NCBI GenBank assembly: GCA_022572285.1
Contig: JACZWF010000085.1
Location: 1-7,068, forward strand
DNA from: Nitrososphaerota archaeon
GTDB lineage: Archaea > Thermoproteota > Nitrososphaeria > Nitrososphaerales > UBA57
Direction: 5' to 3'
DNA: 7,068 bases
Made by a program: the position numbers and the translations under genes. Of this stretch, positions 1 to 6,165 are shown piece after piece. The notes under the pieces were generated by a model that searched no databases, had not been told where the DNA came from, and worked only from the letters and a program-made list of their open reading frames with translations. The first letter of the stretch is position 1; each line of letters opens with the position of its first letter.

Positions 1-1
1 G

Positions 2-145
2 GCACTAGAATCAGCTCACGCTTTTGCGGAGGTTGCAAAAATGGCGCCTAAAATGGGGAACACTCAATCAATAGTACTTACACTCTCGGGCAGAGGAGAC
101 AAGGACACGGGTATCATTGCCAAGTATCTCAAGGAGAACCGATAG
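2..145 (+). CDS. trpB: Tryptophan synthase beta chain, C-terminal fragment (5' end outside window)
   Basis: This is the last 47 codons of an open frame that enters from the left edge and ends in TAG. The translation begins ALESAHAFAEVAKMAPKMG and later carries LSGRGDKD, followed by a helix ending KYLKENR. The SGRGDKD motif is the conserved C-terminal signature of TrpB. In the bacterial enzyme its serine (Ser377 in the Salmonella protein) contacts the pyridine nitrogen of PLP. TrpB is the cytosolic PLP enzyme that condenses indole with L-serine to make tryptophan, in complex with TrpA. The stop codon abuts the trpA start with no spacer, so the pair is co-transcribed and probably translationally coupled. 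Only the tail is present, so I cannot say whether it is the TrpB1 or TrpB2 type. Direct linkage to trpA favours the TrpA-partnering TrpB1 type, which is an inference. Confidence 0.93.
   Translation, partial: ALESAHAFAEVAKMAPKMGNTQSIVLTLSGRGDKDTGIIAKYLKENR
131..136 (+). promoter_or_regulatory. Shine-Dalgarno of trpA, inside trpB
   Basis: AAGGAG lies within the last codons of trpB, nine nucleotides before the trpA ATG at 146. It supports that start and re-initiation by ribosomes finishing trpB. Confidence 0.6.
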
Positions 146-970
146 ATGAAGGCCCTAGAGAGGGTATTCGAAAATGCTCGCAAGGAGAAACGTCTTGTTC
201 TCTTGGGCTTCGTGACAGGTGGAGATCCGTCCCTTGAACTCACGCCAAAGATTGCCCGATCTCTTGTTGACGGTGGTGTAGACGTTGTCGAGCTCGGTAT
301 CCCCTTCTCCGATCCCATCGCAGATGGACCTTCAATTCAATCTTCCAGTATGAGAGCTCTCCGGTCTGGAGCTACCCCCTTCTCGATCCTGGAGACGGCA
401 GAGGAAATCGTCAACGATCTGGATGTTCCGGTTGTATTACTGAGCTACTTTAACAACATTTTCAGAAAGGGAATAGACGAGTTCATAGCTCTCGCTGCGA
501 AATCAAAAGTATCTGGGGTAATTATTCCTGACCTTCCTGTCGAGGAATCTGGTGAATTCGTAAACATTGCGAGAGGGAGAATGATTGATACCATTTTTCT
601 TGCAACTCCGGCAACGCCAGACGATAGACTCGAGAAAATAATTGATTCCACCACTGGGTTTCTATATTTGGTCACTATCTTCGGTGTCACCGGAGCGAGA
701 GAGTCCGTGACTGATTCGGCAAGAGAGGTGGCAAAAAGATTTGTACAACGAGTACATGGTAGAATCCCCGTCGCAGTAGGATTTGGTGTATCGAAACCCG
801 AACATGTGCAGCTTTTCTCGGAGCTTGGAGTCGATGGTGTAATAGTAGGCAGTGCACTAGTAAACATCATAGAAAGAACAATAGGAGATGAACCATCAAT
901 GTTGAGTGAATTAACCAAGTTCGTCAAGAGCCTAAAGGCTGCGACCAACGTCAGATTATCCGATATCTAG
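146..970 (+). CDS. trpA: Tryptophan synthase alpha chain
   Basis: The 274-residue product is close to the usual length of about 265-270. TrpA is a cytosolic TIM-barrel enzyme that splits indole-3-glycerol phosphate into indole and glyceraldehyde 3-phosphate and channels indole to TrpB. Family marks, in order: GFVTGGDPS near residue 21; ELGIPFSDP with Glu49; DGP with Asp60; loop 6 as FGVTGARE near 180; the phosphate-binding GFGVSKPEHV; and VGSALV near the end. Glu49 and Asp60 fall at exactly the residue numbers of the two catalytic acids in the E. coli enzyme, which supports this ATG as the start, as does the AAGGAG nine nucleotides upstream. The ATG follows the trpB TAG directly. The downstream neighbour converges from the other strand after 11 bp. 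Nothing suggests damage; all key residues are present. Confidence 0.97.
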   Translation: MKALERVFENARKEKRLVLLGFVTGGDPSLELTPKIARSLVDGGVDVVELGIPFSDPIADGPSIQSSSMRALRSGATPFSILETAEEIVNDLDVPVVLLSYFNNIFRKGIDEFIALAAKSKVSGVIIPDLPVEESGEFVNIARGRMIDTIFLATPATPDDRLEKIIDSTTGFLYLVTIFGVTGARESVTDSAREVAKRFVQRVHGRIPVAVGFGVSKPEHVQLFSELGVDGVIVGSALVNIIERTIGDEPSMLSELTKFVKSLKAATNVRLSDI

Positions 971-981
971 GAATGAATTAA
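971..981. other. Eleven-bp convergent intergenic junction
   Basis: Only GAATGAATTAA separates the trpA stop (TAG, + strand) from the phosphodiesterase stop (TAA, - strand). There is no hairpin and no strong oligo-T run here on either strand. Transcripts from the two operons must therefore end inside, or read into, the opposing gene. Confidence 0.85.
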
Positions 982-2262
982 TTACTTGATTTTGAAAGTT
1001 GCTGGTTTCAACCCGATCAGGGGAACAAAGAGCTCCTCCTCAGTCAACCCCCCGTGATGTCCTCTTAGGACCGTCTCATTTCTGGCTTTCTTGTACCGGT
1101 ATCTGAAAGTTACACCTTTCTCGGATAGGACCGTGAACTCCCCAATGGCTTCTCTTACTCCTTCCCTAACTCTTCCTCTTCCAAAGAAACCGTCGTCAAA
1201 TAGTTCATCGCTTTTGAATATTCCTAGCTTTCCAGCGAACTTCTCGAAGAATCCCAATACCTTATCCTCCCTTCCTGCAATCACCTTGAGAAAGGATGCC
1301 CTAGAGTCTCCTGATGGTGGTCTTTGGAGGTTCTTCATTAGGGATGGGTATTCGTTTGCTATGATAGATTCGTTCCTCTCGGCCGTAACTAGTCCGTGAT
1401 CTCCCGTCATCAGAACACTCGTACTCCGCGATTGAGTTCGAGTGAGCTTTCGGATAAACTCGGTGTAAAAACTGAAAAGGAAATTCCGGAAGATTGCCTG
1501 TGCCTCTTCGGTCTCAGGACCGTAGATGTGAGAGCCTGTATCCAATGCATCCCAGTAGCAAAAAATTAGCGGAACCTTAGCTCTAACTTGCTGAGCGAGA
1601 GATATGAAAAGGTCGGCCGGATTGACATAGGGAATAATGGAAGACCCCTTGTGGAGAATTCGGGAAAGAATGCTACTACGGTAGATTGATTTTGTAAGCA
1701 CAGTTGACTCTATTCCGGCATTAGCGAGAGACTCGTAGATTGTGTGACTCCCTAGATAATTTTCGGGAACTAGACCTGCTCTTACTAGTCCCCCGCTGAT
1801 CGGTTCGATGGCGGGGGTGAATTTTATCATGTTCGCGACCGTCCCAAATTCCTTAAGGAACATTGTATGGCCAATAATACCGTGTTCCTGGGGAGTCAGG
1901 GCAGTATTCAAGGACGTTAGCGCTGTTGTGGTTGTTGTTGGAAAAGTGGAAGTTATCGGTATCGTTAACCCAGAATCGACCACTGCTCGTAAGATATGGC
2001 TATCTCTTCCATTCAAGGATCTCTTCATGAAATTGTACCCTAACCCATCCACCAGGATTAGGATAATGGTCTCAGATCCCTCGAAGACTTGTTTTATCGA
2101 CTCGTCATCGATAGCGTCAGATCTTTTTCCTAGAAAGTGATTGAGGATAGTTGCCGACAGGTTTGGAAGAGAGTACTTTGAATAGTGAGGCCTTAGAAGA
2201 CTCCCCTTCTGTTTCCCTTTTCTCAGTTCCTTCAAAATCGTATTAGCATATTCATCATCCAT
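982..2262 (-). CDS. Alkaline-phosphatase-superfamily phosphodiesterase / nucleotide pyrophosphatase-like protein
   Basis: The 426-residue protein has no signal peptide or membrane segment, so it is probably cytosolic. It resembles the type I phosphodiesterase / nucleotide pyrophosphatase family, two-metal enzymes using a Thr nucleophile. Visible parts: LILVDGLGYN (metal Asp72); STFPTTTTTALTS followed by PQEHGIIGH, where alignment to NPP enzymes puts the nucleophile at about Thr111; YWDALDTGSHIYGP (Asp241, His245); LMTGDHGL (Asp288, His289); and RGHHGGLTEEELFVPLI (His402/403). All metal-ligand positions appear present, so an active hydrolase is likely. The substrate cannot be read from sequence; a phosphodiester, pyrophosphate or phosphonate is possible. 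It is the last gene of the isoprenoid/gltX unit, 18 nt after the gltX stop. The ribosome site is weak (GGACGG about 12 nt upstream), so it may depend on coupling to gltX. The usual DxxGH order reads DTGSH here. Confidence 0.85.
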   Translation of the reverse strand: MDDEYANTILKELRKGKQKGSLLRPHYSKYSLPNLSATILNHFLGKRSDAIDDESIKQVFEGSETIILILVDGLGYNFMKRSLNGRDSHILRAVVDSGLTIPITSTFPTTTTTALTSLNTALTPQEHGIIGHTMFLKEFGTVANMIKFTPAIEPISGGLVRAGLVPENYLGSHTIYESLANAGIESTVLTKSIYRSSILSRILHKGSSIIPYVNPADLFISLAQQVRAKVPLIFCYWDALDTGSHIYGPETEEAQAIFRNFLFSFYTEFIRKLTRTQSRSTSVLMTGDHGLVTAERNESIIANEYPSLMKNLQRPPSGDSRASFLKVIAGREDKVLGFFEKFAGKLGIFKSDELFDDGFFGRGRVREGVREAIGEFTVLSEKGVTFRYRYKKARNETVLRGHHGGLTEEELFVPLIGLKPATFKIK

Positions 2263-2280
2263 TCGACATTCAATCCGTCC

Positions 2281-3993
2281 TTATTTGTGAGTGAGTATGG
2301 CTACCCCCTCACCGTCAACTATGCAGAAACCGAATCTCACAAATTGGATTCTTTCCCCTTTTCGCAAGAGACGAGTTTTGGGTTCCCCTAAACCTTTCAC
2401 AATTTCCATACTATCTTCGTTACGGATCTCCCCTTTGAAGAGCGGTCCTGGAATTCTTACCTCAAACTGGACCGCATCTTCAGGGACCCAGTGAATTCTC
2501 TTGATTCCATGTATGTTTTCGTCACCTGCGAACGTCCCGCCTATTCTTTCACCTCTCTTGGTCAGCTGGACATTGAAGAGGTCCATCAATCTAATAATTT
2601 CCCCATCCTTGAACCTCTCCGCATCCGTTTTCGAGATATAAAACCGCCCTCTAGTTTCTACTTGCCTCTTCCCAAGATCATTATCTGGATGATGTTTCAA
2701 TACTACGGATATGGACGGAGCATTGTCGACAACCAATTTGACGGGATCTCTTACGAATAGATACCGCTTGGTGCTTGGATCAATGATCTTCCTGTTGATT
2801 GACTCCAACAGATCCCAAGTCGGTTCGGATTCACTCTTGCTTCGGCCCATGCCCTCGACGAACTCTCGAATTGCTTCGGGGACTATGCCTCTTCGCTGTA
2901 GGCCAATTAGGGTAGGGAGCCTGGGGTCGTCCCAACCCTCAACCCATCCCTCCTCGACAAACGACTTCAGGATCCTCTTTGAGACGGGAGTGCCTCTCAA
3001 GGTGAGCCTCGCGAACTCTATTAGTCGCGGCTTCCTCATATCCAGCGCATCCAGGATCCTGTAATAGAGTTCGTCCCTTAGCTCGTATTCCTTACTTCTC
3101 AGAGCATGAGTTACCCCGTCCATACTGTCCTCAAGCGGAGCCGCAAGATCGTATGTTGGCCATAGCCTATACTTGTTCCCCGTTAGGGGATGGGGAAGAT
3201 CAATTATCCGAAGCATTGTAGGATCTCTTAATGCAGTATTAGGATCCTTCATCTGTCCAATGAATCTTACTACTGCTTCGTTCTCTCGATAGGATGAAAA
3301 TAGATTATCCCAATGGTCCTGTGACCATTCTATCCCCATCCGTCTATGCTCACATTCTTTCCCGCGAGCTCGATTCTCTTTCATAATGGCTTGGTTACAT
3401 TCACAAACGTAAAGATGTCCGAGATCAATCATTCTTTTGGCTAGGCCATAGATCTTTTCGACATCATCTGAGGTATTCTTGATTACATCTGGTTTTATTC
3501 CTAGCCAATCGACCCCGGATGAAATTGCTTCATAATATTCAATTTTTTCCTTAGCCGGATTAGTGTCGTCAAATCTAAGTATCAACTTACCGGAGTACAT
3601 TTTCGCGTATTTGTGATTCAATATCACCGCTTTCGCGTGACCGATGTGTGGATAACCATTGGGTTCGGGCGGGAATCGAGTTATCACTTTCCCCTGTTCA
3701 GCCTCCTCGAGCTCCGGAAGCTTTCTTCTTTCTTCCTTCTTCTCTGTTAGATGGGCTAAGGTTGTTGGATAGTCTAGGTCCAGTTTTGTAATTTGTCTGT
3801 CTTGGCTTAAGGAGTTAATCTCAGCGGTAACAGCCTCAATCAGTGGAATTATATCTTTTGCCTGCGATCTTAGGTGTGGGAGTTCTCCTAGAACCTTCCC
3901 AATTACTGCCCGTGGATCAGCTGTTCCACCGTGTCGATAGGCATTAATCAGGGCGTGCTTTATCGCTTCCCGTCTTACGGAACTTTCATCCAA
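2281..3993 (-). CDS. gltX: Glutamyl-tRNA synthetase, archaeal type (TTG start)
   Basis: This 570-residue class I synthetase charges tRNA with glutamate in the cytosol. Most archaea have no GlnRS and use this enzyme for tRNA-Gln too, with GatDE then amidating it. In order: a helical N-terminal extension of about 100 residues with HGGTADPRAVIGKVLGE, typical of archaeal GluRS; ITRFPPEPNGYPHIGHAKA with HIGH at 116-119; a probable zinc site, CEC at 197-199 with CEH at 214-216; WPTYDLAAPLEDSMDGVTHA; the KMSKS-equivalent VSKR at 337-340; then the beta-barrel anticodon-binding domain to the end. The HIGH region looks GlnRS-like, but Arg299 (HALRSKEY) sits where E. coli GlnRS has Cys229, and Arg there marks glutamate recognition, so I call GluRS. 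The start is TTG, four nucleotides after the prenyl synthase stop. No in-frame ATG or GTG lies between the upstream in-frame stop and this TTG, and the family N-terminus begins here. Confidence 0.95.
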   Translation of the reverse strand: MDESSVRREAIKHALINAYRHGGTADPRAVIGKVLGELPHLRSQAKDIIPLIEAVTAEINSLSQDRQITKLDLDYPTTLAHLTEKKEERRKLPELEEAEQGKVITRFPPEPNGYPHIGHAKAVILNHKYAKMYSGKLILRFDDTNPAKEKIEYYEAISSGVDWLGIKPDVIKNTSDDVEKIYGLAKRMIDLGHLYVCECNQAIMKENRARGKECEHRRMGIEWSQDHWDNLFSSYRENEAVVRFIGQMKDPNTALRDPTMLRIIDLPHPLTGNKYRLWPTYDLAAPLEDSMDGVTHALRSKEYELRDELYYRILDALDMRKPRLIEFARLTLRGTPVSKRILKSFVEEGWVEGWDDPRLPTLIGLQRRGIVPEAIREFVEGMGRSKSESEPTWDLLESINRKIIDPSTKRYLFVRDPVKLVVDNAPSISVVLKHHPDNDLGKRQVETRGRFYISKTDAERFKDGEIIRLMDLFNVQLTKRGERIGGTFAGDENIHGIKRIHWVPEDAVQFEVRIPGPLFKGEIRNEDSMEIVKGLGEPKTRLLRKGERIQFVRFGFCIVDGEGVAILTHK

Positions 3994-3997
3994 TGGC

Positions 3998-5029
3998 CTA
4001 CCAATCCCTGGTCACCATATACTCCGTTATCTCTCTAAGCCCAGACTTTTCCTTTCCGTTCTTGAGGCCGCCAAAAATATTTTCAAATTCATCTAATGCG
4101 ACTTTCGAGAGGTTAAAGGCGATTTTCTTTGCATAATCGATTGAATCGTACTTTTTTATGAGCTCGAGAACCTCACCGACATCAGATTCTTCTTTGCTTA
4201 CTCGCTCCTTCCCCAAGATCTCCTTAATCCTGGCCTTCTCAAACTCCGTGGCGGAGTTGAGGAGATGAATTAGTATAAGCGACCTTTTACCTTCCAGGAT
4301 ATCTCCCGCGCTCTCCTTACCATACTTACCTTCTGCTGAGAGATTAAGGATATCGTCACGGATCTGAAATGCTATGCCCAAACTCTCTCCGAACCTTACA
4401 AAGTCATCTTTTCTTAGCTTTGGTCCCTCCGGGGAGATCAGAAATCCTACTCTAGCGGGAGTGATGCAAGTATACCATGCCGTTTTTTTCCTGCACATTG
4501 TTAGGTAGTCCTGCTCCCTAATATTCCAGTTCCTCGTCTCAACCCATGATAGCTCCATATGCTGGCCTTCCGTTGTCTCACTTAGCATATTCAGGAATTC
4601 TTCTTGTATTACCATAGTAAGCGTCTCGCCTAGTGAGTCCTTATTCTTAGTAAGAACCTCCCACATCTTGCCATGGAGGGCATCACCGGCGTTTATTGCC
4701 AGAGGGACGTTGTATTTTTTCTGCAGGACCGGCTCTCCCCTCCTCAGCTCGGAGGCATCCTCTACATCATCATGGATCAGGATCCAGTTTTGAAATAGCT
4801 CCAATGCCGTTGCGGTTAAGAGCGCTCTCTTGACATCACCTCCGAAAGCAGCACTTGTCAAGAGACAAAACGATGACCTAAGGCCCTTTGCCGGGCGCAT
4901 AGGGTAATCGCGCATCATCTGGTACAACAACTCAATTTCTCCGATAGGATGGCTCTTAGGGAGAACTTCTAGTATGGTCTCGTCGATTAACTTCTTGTTC
5001 TCCTGTAATATCGTTTGCAGCTCAGTCAT
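3998..5029 (-). CDS. idsA: Trans-isoprenyl diphosphate synthase (FPP/GGPP synthase)
   Basis: The 343-residue, all-helical prenyltransferase of the polyprenyl synthetase family condenses DMAPP or allylic diphosphates with IPP. Visible parts: RPAKGLRSSF (Lys48, Arg51; the KxxR IPP-binding element); the first aspartate-rich motif HDDVED (Asp87, Asp88, Asp91) followed by RRG; NAGDALHGKMW; and the second aspartate-rich motif QIRDDILN (Asp225, Asp226, with Asn229 where the last Asp usually is). GDILEGKRS follows as expected. The residue five positions before the first motif is Trp82. A bulky aromatic here limits chain length in short-chain synthases, so FPP or GGPP (C15-C20) is inferred, feeding archaeal ether lipids. 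The ATG has a strong Shine-Dalgarno overlapping the stop of the isomerase gene. The product follows IPP isomerase and precedes gltX, a known archaeal arrangement. Exact product length is not certain. Confidence 0.93.
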   Translation of the reverse strand: MTELQTILQENKKLIDETILEVLPKSHPIGEIELLYQMMRDYPMRPAKGLRSSFCLLTSAAFGGDVKRALLTATALELFQNWILIHDDVEDASELRRGEPVLQKKYNVPLAINAGDALHGKMWEVLTKNKDSLGETLTMVIQEEFLNMLSETTEGQHMELSWVETRNWNIREQDYLTMCRKKTAWYTCITPARVGFLISPEGPKLRKDDFVRFGESLGIAFQIRDDILNLSAEGKYGKESAGDILEGKRSLILIHLLNSATEFEKARIKEILGKERVSKEESDVGEVLELIKKYDSIDYAKKIAFNLSKVALDEFENIFGGLKNGKEKSGLREITEYMVTRDW

Positions 5030-5036
5030 AAATTTC

Positions 5037-5042
5037 CCTCCT
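5037..5042 (-). promoter_or_regulatory. Shine-Dalgarno of the prenyl synthase gene
   Basis: AGGAGG on the - strand overlaps the isomerase stop codon (TAG, 5043-5041) and lies 7 nt before the ATG at 5029. It fixes that start and ties translation of the two genes together. Confidence 0.75.
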
Positions 5043-6165
5043 ACTCACCGTCGATCCAATACCGAAGTGGGGCAGTTATGATGTAATCGGCAATCGAGAG
5101 ATCCTGAGTGTCCTTTGCTCCAACCAAGAACATGGTCGCCCTTACTTGTTGTATTGTCTCTTCTATAAAGTGAGTGAGAGATGCGTAGGATTCCGCGGCA
5201 TGTTTTAACATAGGATGAGCTAGTCCCGCTACGCTGGCCCCTATAGCAATGCATTTTGCAACATCCACTCCGCTTCGGAGGCCACCAGAGGAAATTATTG
5301 GTATTTTCACTGCCCTCTTTGTCCCGATCAGACTCGCCGCTGTTGGTATTCCCCAATCCCATAATAGATCTCCAAGTCGTGCCTTCGCACGGACGCGTTT
5401 TCCCTCCGCTCGGATCTGCTCCACACCAGCCCAACTCGTTCCACCCAATCCTGCAATGTTTATTGCACTAACGCCGCTTTTTTCGAGCCGTGCGGCAACC
5501 TCGGCAGATATCCCGGCCCCCACCTCCTTGACAATTACAGGAATGTGCAACCGTTGAGAAAGCTCCTTGACTCTATCCAAAACACCTCTAAACTTTGGCT
5601 CACCCTCAGGCTGGATTACCTCCTGAAGAGGGTTTAGATGAATCGCAAGTGCATCTGCATGAATCATTTCTATGATCCTCTTCACGTCTTCAATTGAGAG
5701 CCCCTCTGCTAGCTGGGCTCCACCAATATTTGCGTAGATGAAAGCGTTTGGAGCCTTCTTGCGTACTATTCGGTAGGTCTCGGCCATTAATGAGGATCCC
5801 AGTCCGGCTCTTTGACTACCTACTCCCATTCCTAGGCCGAACTCATGGGCCGCTTGGGCTAGTCGACCGTTTATCCTCGTGGCAGCGGGCGTCCCTCCAG
5901 TCATAGAGTCAATAAGGATCGGTGCAGCGAGCTCAAAGCCCAGAAATGATGTAGATGTATTGATCTCGTCTAGGTCGAGTTCAGGTAACGCGTTGTGAAC
6001 TAGGTTTACGCACTCTAGAAGAGTCGAGGAGCTCCTTGATTGGACTCCTTCTTTGAGAGCTATCATCAAACCTTCCTTCTTCCTATTTTGTATTTTCTGT
6101 TGGGTCCGCCGCGTATTGCTCCTCCTCCTTGGTCGACCTATCTCGGCTCGGAGGTTAGTTTTCAT
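5041..6165 (-). CDS. fni: Isopentenyl-diphosphate delta-isomerase, type II (FMN-dependent)
   Basis: This TIM-barrel flavoenzyme interconverts IPP and DMAPP in the cytosol using reduced FMN and Mg2+. From the ATG at 6165 it has 374 residues. Motifs: QNRKKEG with Arg28 and Lys29; LVHNALPELDLDEI; SMTGGT at 87-92 and GVGSQRA at 114-120 (FMN site); HLNPLQEVIQPEGEP with Gln181 and Glu182, equivalent to the catalytic Gln160 and Mg-binding Glu161 of the Sulfolobus shibatae enzyme; GLGGTSW at 239-245; and SSGGLRSG near 292. It overlaps the end of the kinase gene by 11 nt. The start is debatable. The 6165 ATG has GAGGT 7 nt upstream, but homologues begin only a few residues before the RK pair. A stronger AAGGAGGAGG lies inside this reading frame 6 nt before an ACG codon at 6114. 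Met34 is too late, since it would remove Arg28 and Lys29. The extension MKTNLRAEIGRPRRRSNT is basic and unlike the family. Confidence 0.95.
   Translation of the reverse strand: MKTNLRAEIGRPRRRSNTRRTQQKIQNRKKEGLMIALKEGVQSRSSSTLLECVNLVHNALPELDLDEINTSTSFLGFELAAPILIDSMTGGTPAATRINGRLAQAAHEFGLGMGVGSQRAGLGSSLMAETYRIVRKKAPNAFIYANIGGAQLAEGLSIEDVKRIIEMIHADALAIHLNPLQEVIQPEGEPKFRGVLDRVKELSQRLHIPVIVKEVGAGISAEVAARLEKSGVSAINIAGLGGTSWAGVEQIRAEGKRVRAKARLGDLLWDWGIPTAASLIGTKRAVKIPIISSGGLRSGVDVAKCIAIGASVAGLAHPMLKHAAESYASLTHFIEETIQQVRATMFLVGAKDTQDLSIADYIITAPLRYWIDGE
6121..6130 (-). promoter_or_regulatory. Strong internal Shine-Dalgarno-like sequence in the 5' part of fni
   Basis: The - strand reads AAGGAGGAGG, then AGCAAT, then an in-frame ACG at 6114-6112. 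Spacing (6 nt) is ideal for initiation, but the codon is ACG instead of ATG. In frame from the upstream ATG, this stretch encodes part of PRRRS. It may be a genuine non-canonical initiation site, a relic of a former start, or a base error in the sequence. Confidence 0.45.

Noticed and set aside
445..948. 167-codon open frame antisense to trpA
   Set aside because: The translation is low-complexity Ser/Thr/Pro-rich with no family resemblance, and it lies wholly opposite a trpA with all its catalytic residues.
1924..1938. Short TTG/TGT-like repeat
   Set aside because: It encodes the run of five threonines (Thr109-113) at the phosphodiesterase nucleophile, which is normal for the family, so it is not a separate repeat element.
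1808..2140. Plus-strand open frame (110 codons) opposite the phosphodiesterase, and a second at 1091-1399
   Set aside because: Both mirror a gene with well-conserved metal-binding motifs and show no recognisable domain or ribosome site.
2291..3064. Three plus-strand open frames opposite gltX
   Set aside because: They are explained as shadows of the GluRS coding frame; compositions are typical of antisense frames and no motif is seen.
4450..4500. Possible frameshift in the prenyl synthase around CRKKTAWYTCITPARVG
   Set aside because: The frame continues without interruption into QIRDDILN and GDILEGKRS, and KKTAxxxxxxxxxG is the expected family pattern.
5045..5434. 129-codon minus-strand frame inside the isomerase gene
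   Set aside because: The Gly/Ser/Cys-rich translation is a frame-shifted reading of the isomerase; the isomerase frame itself is unbroken with FMN and substrate motifs throughout.
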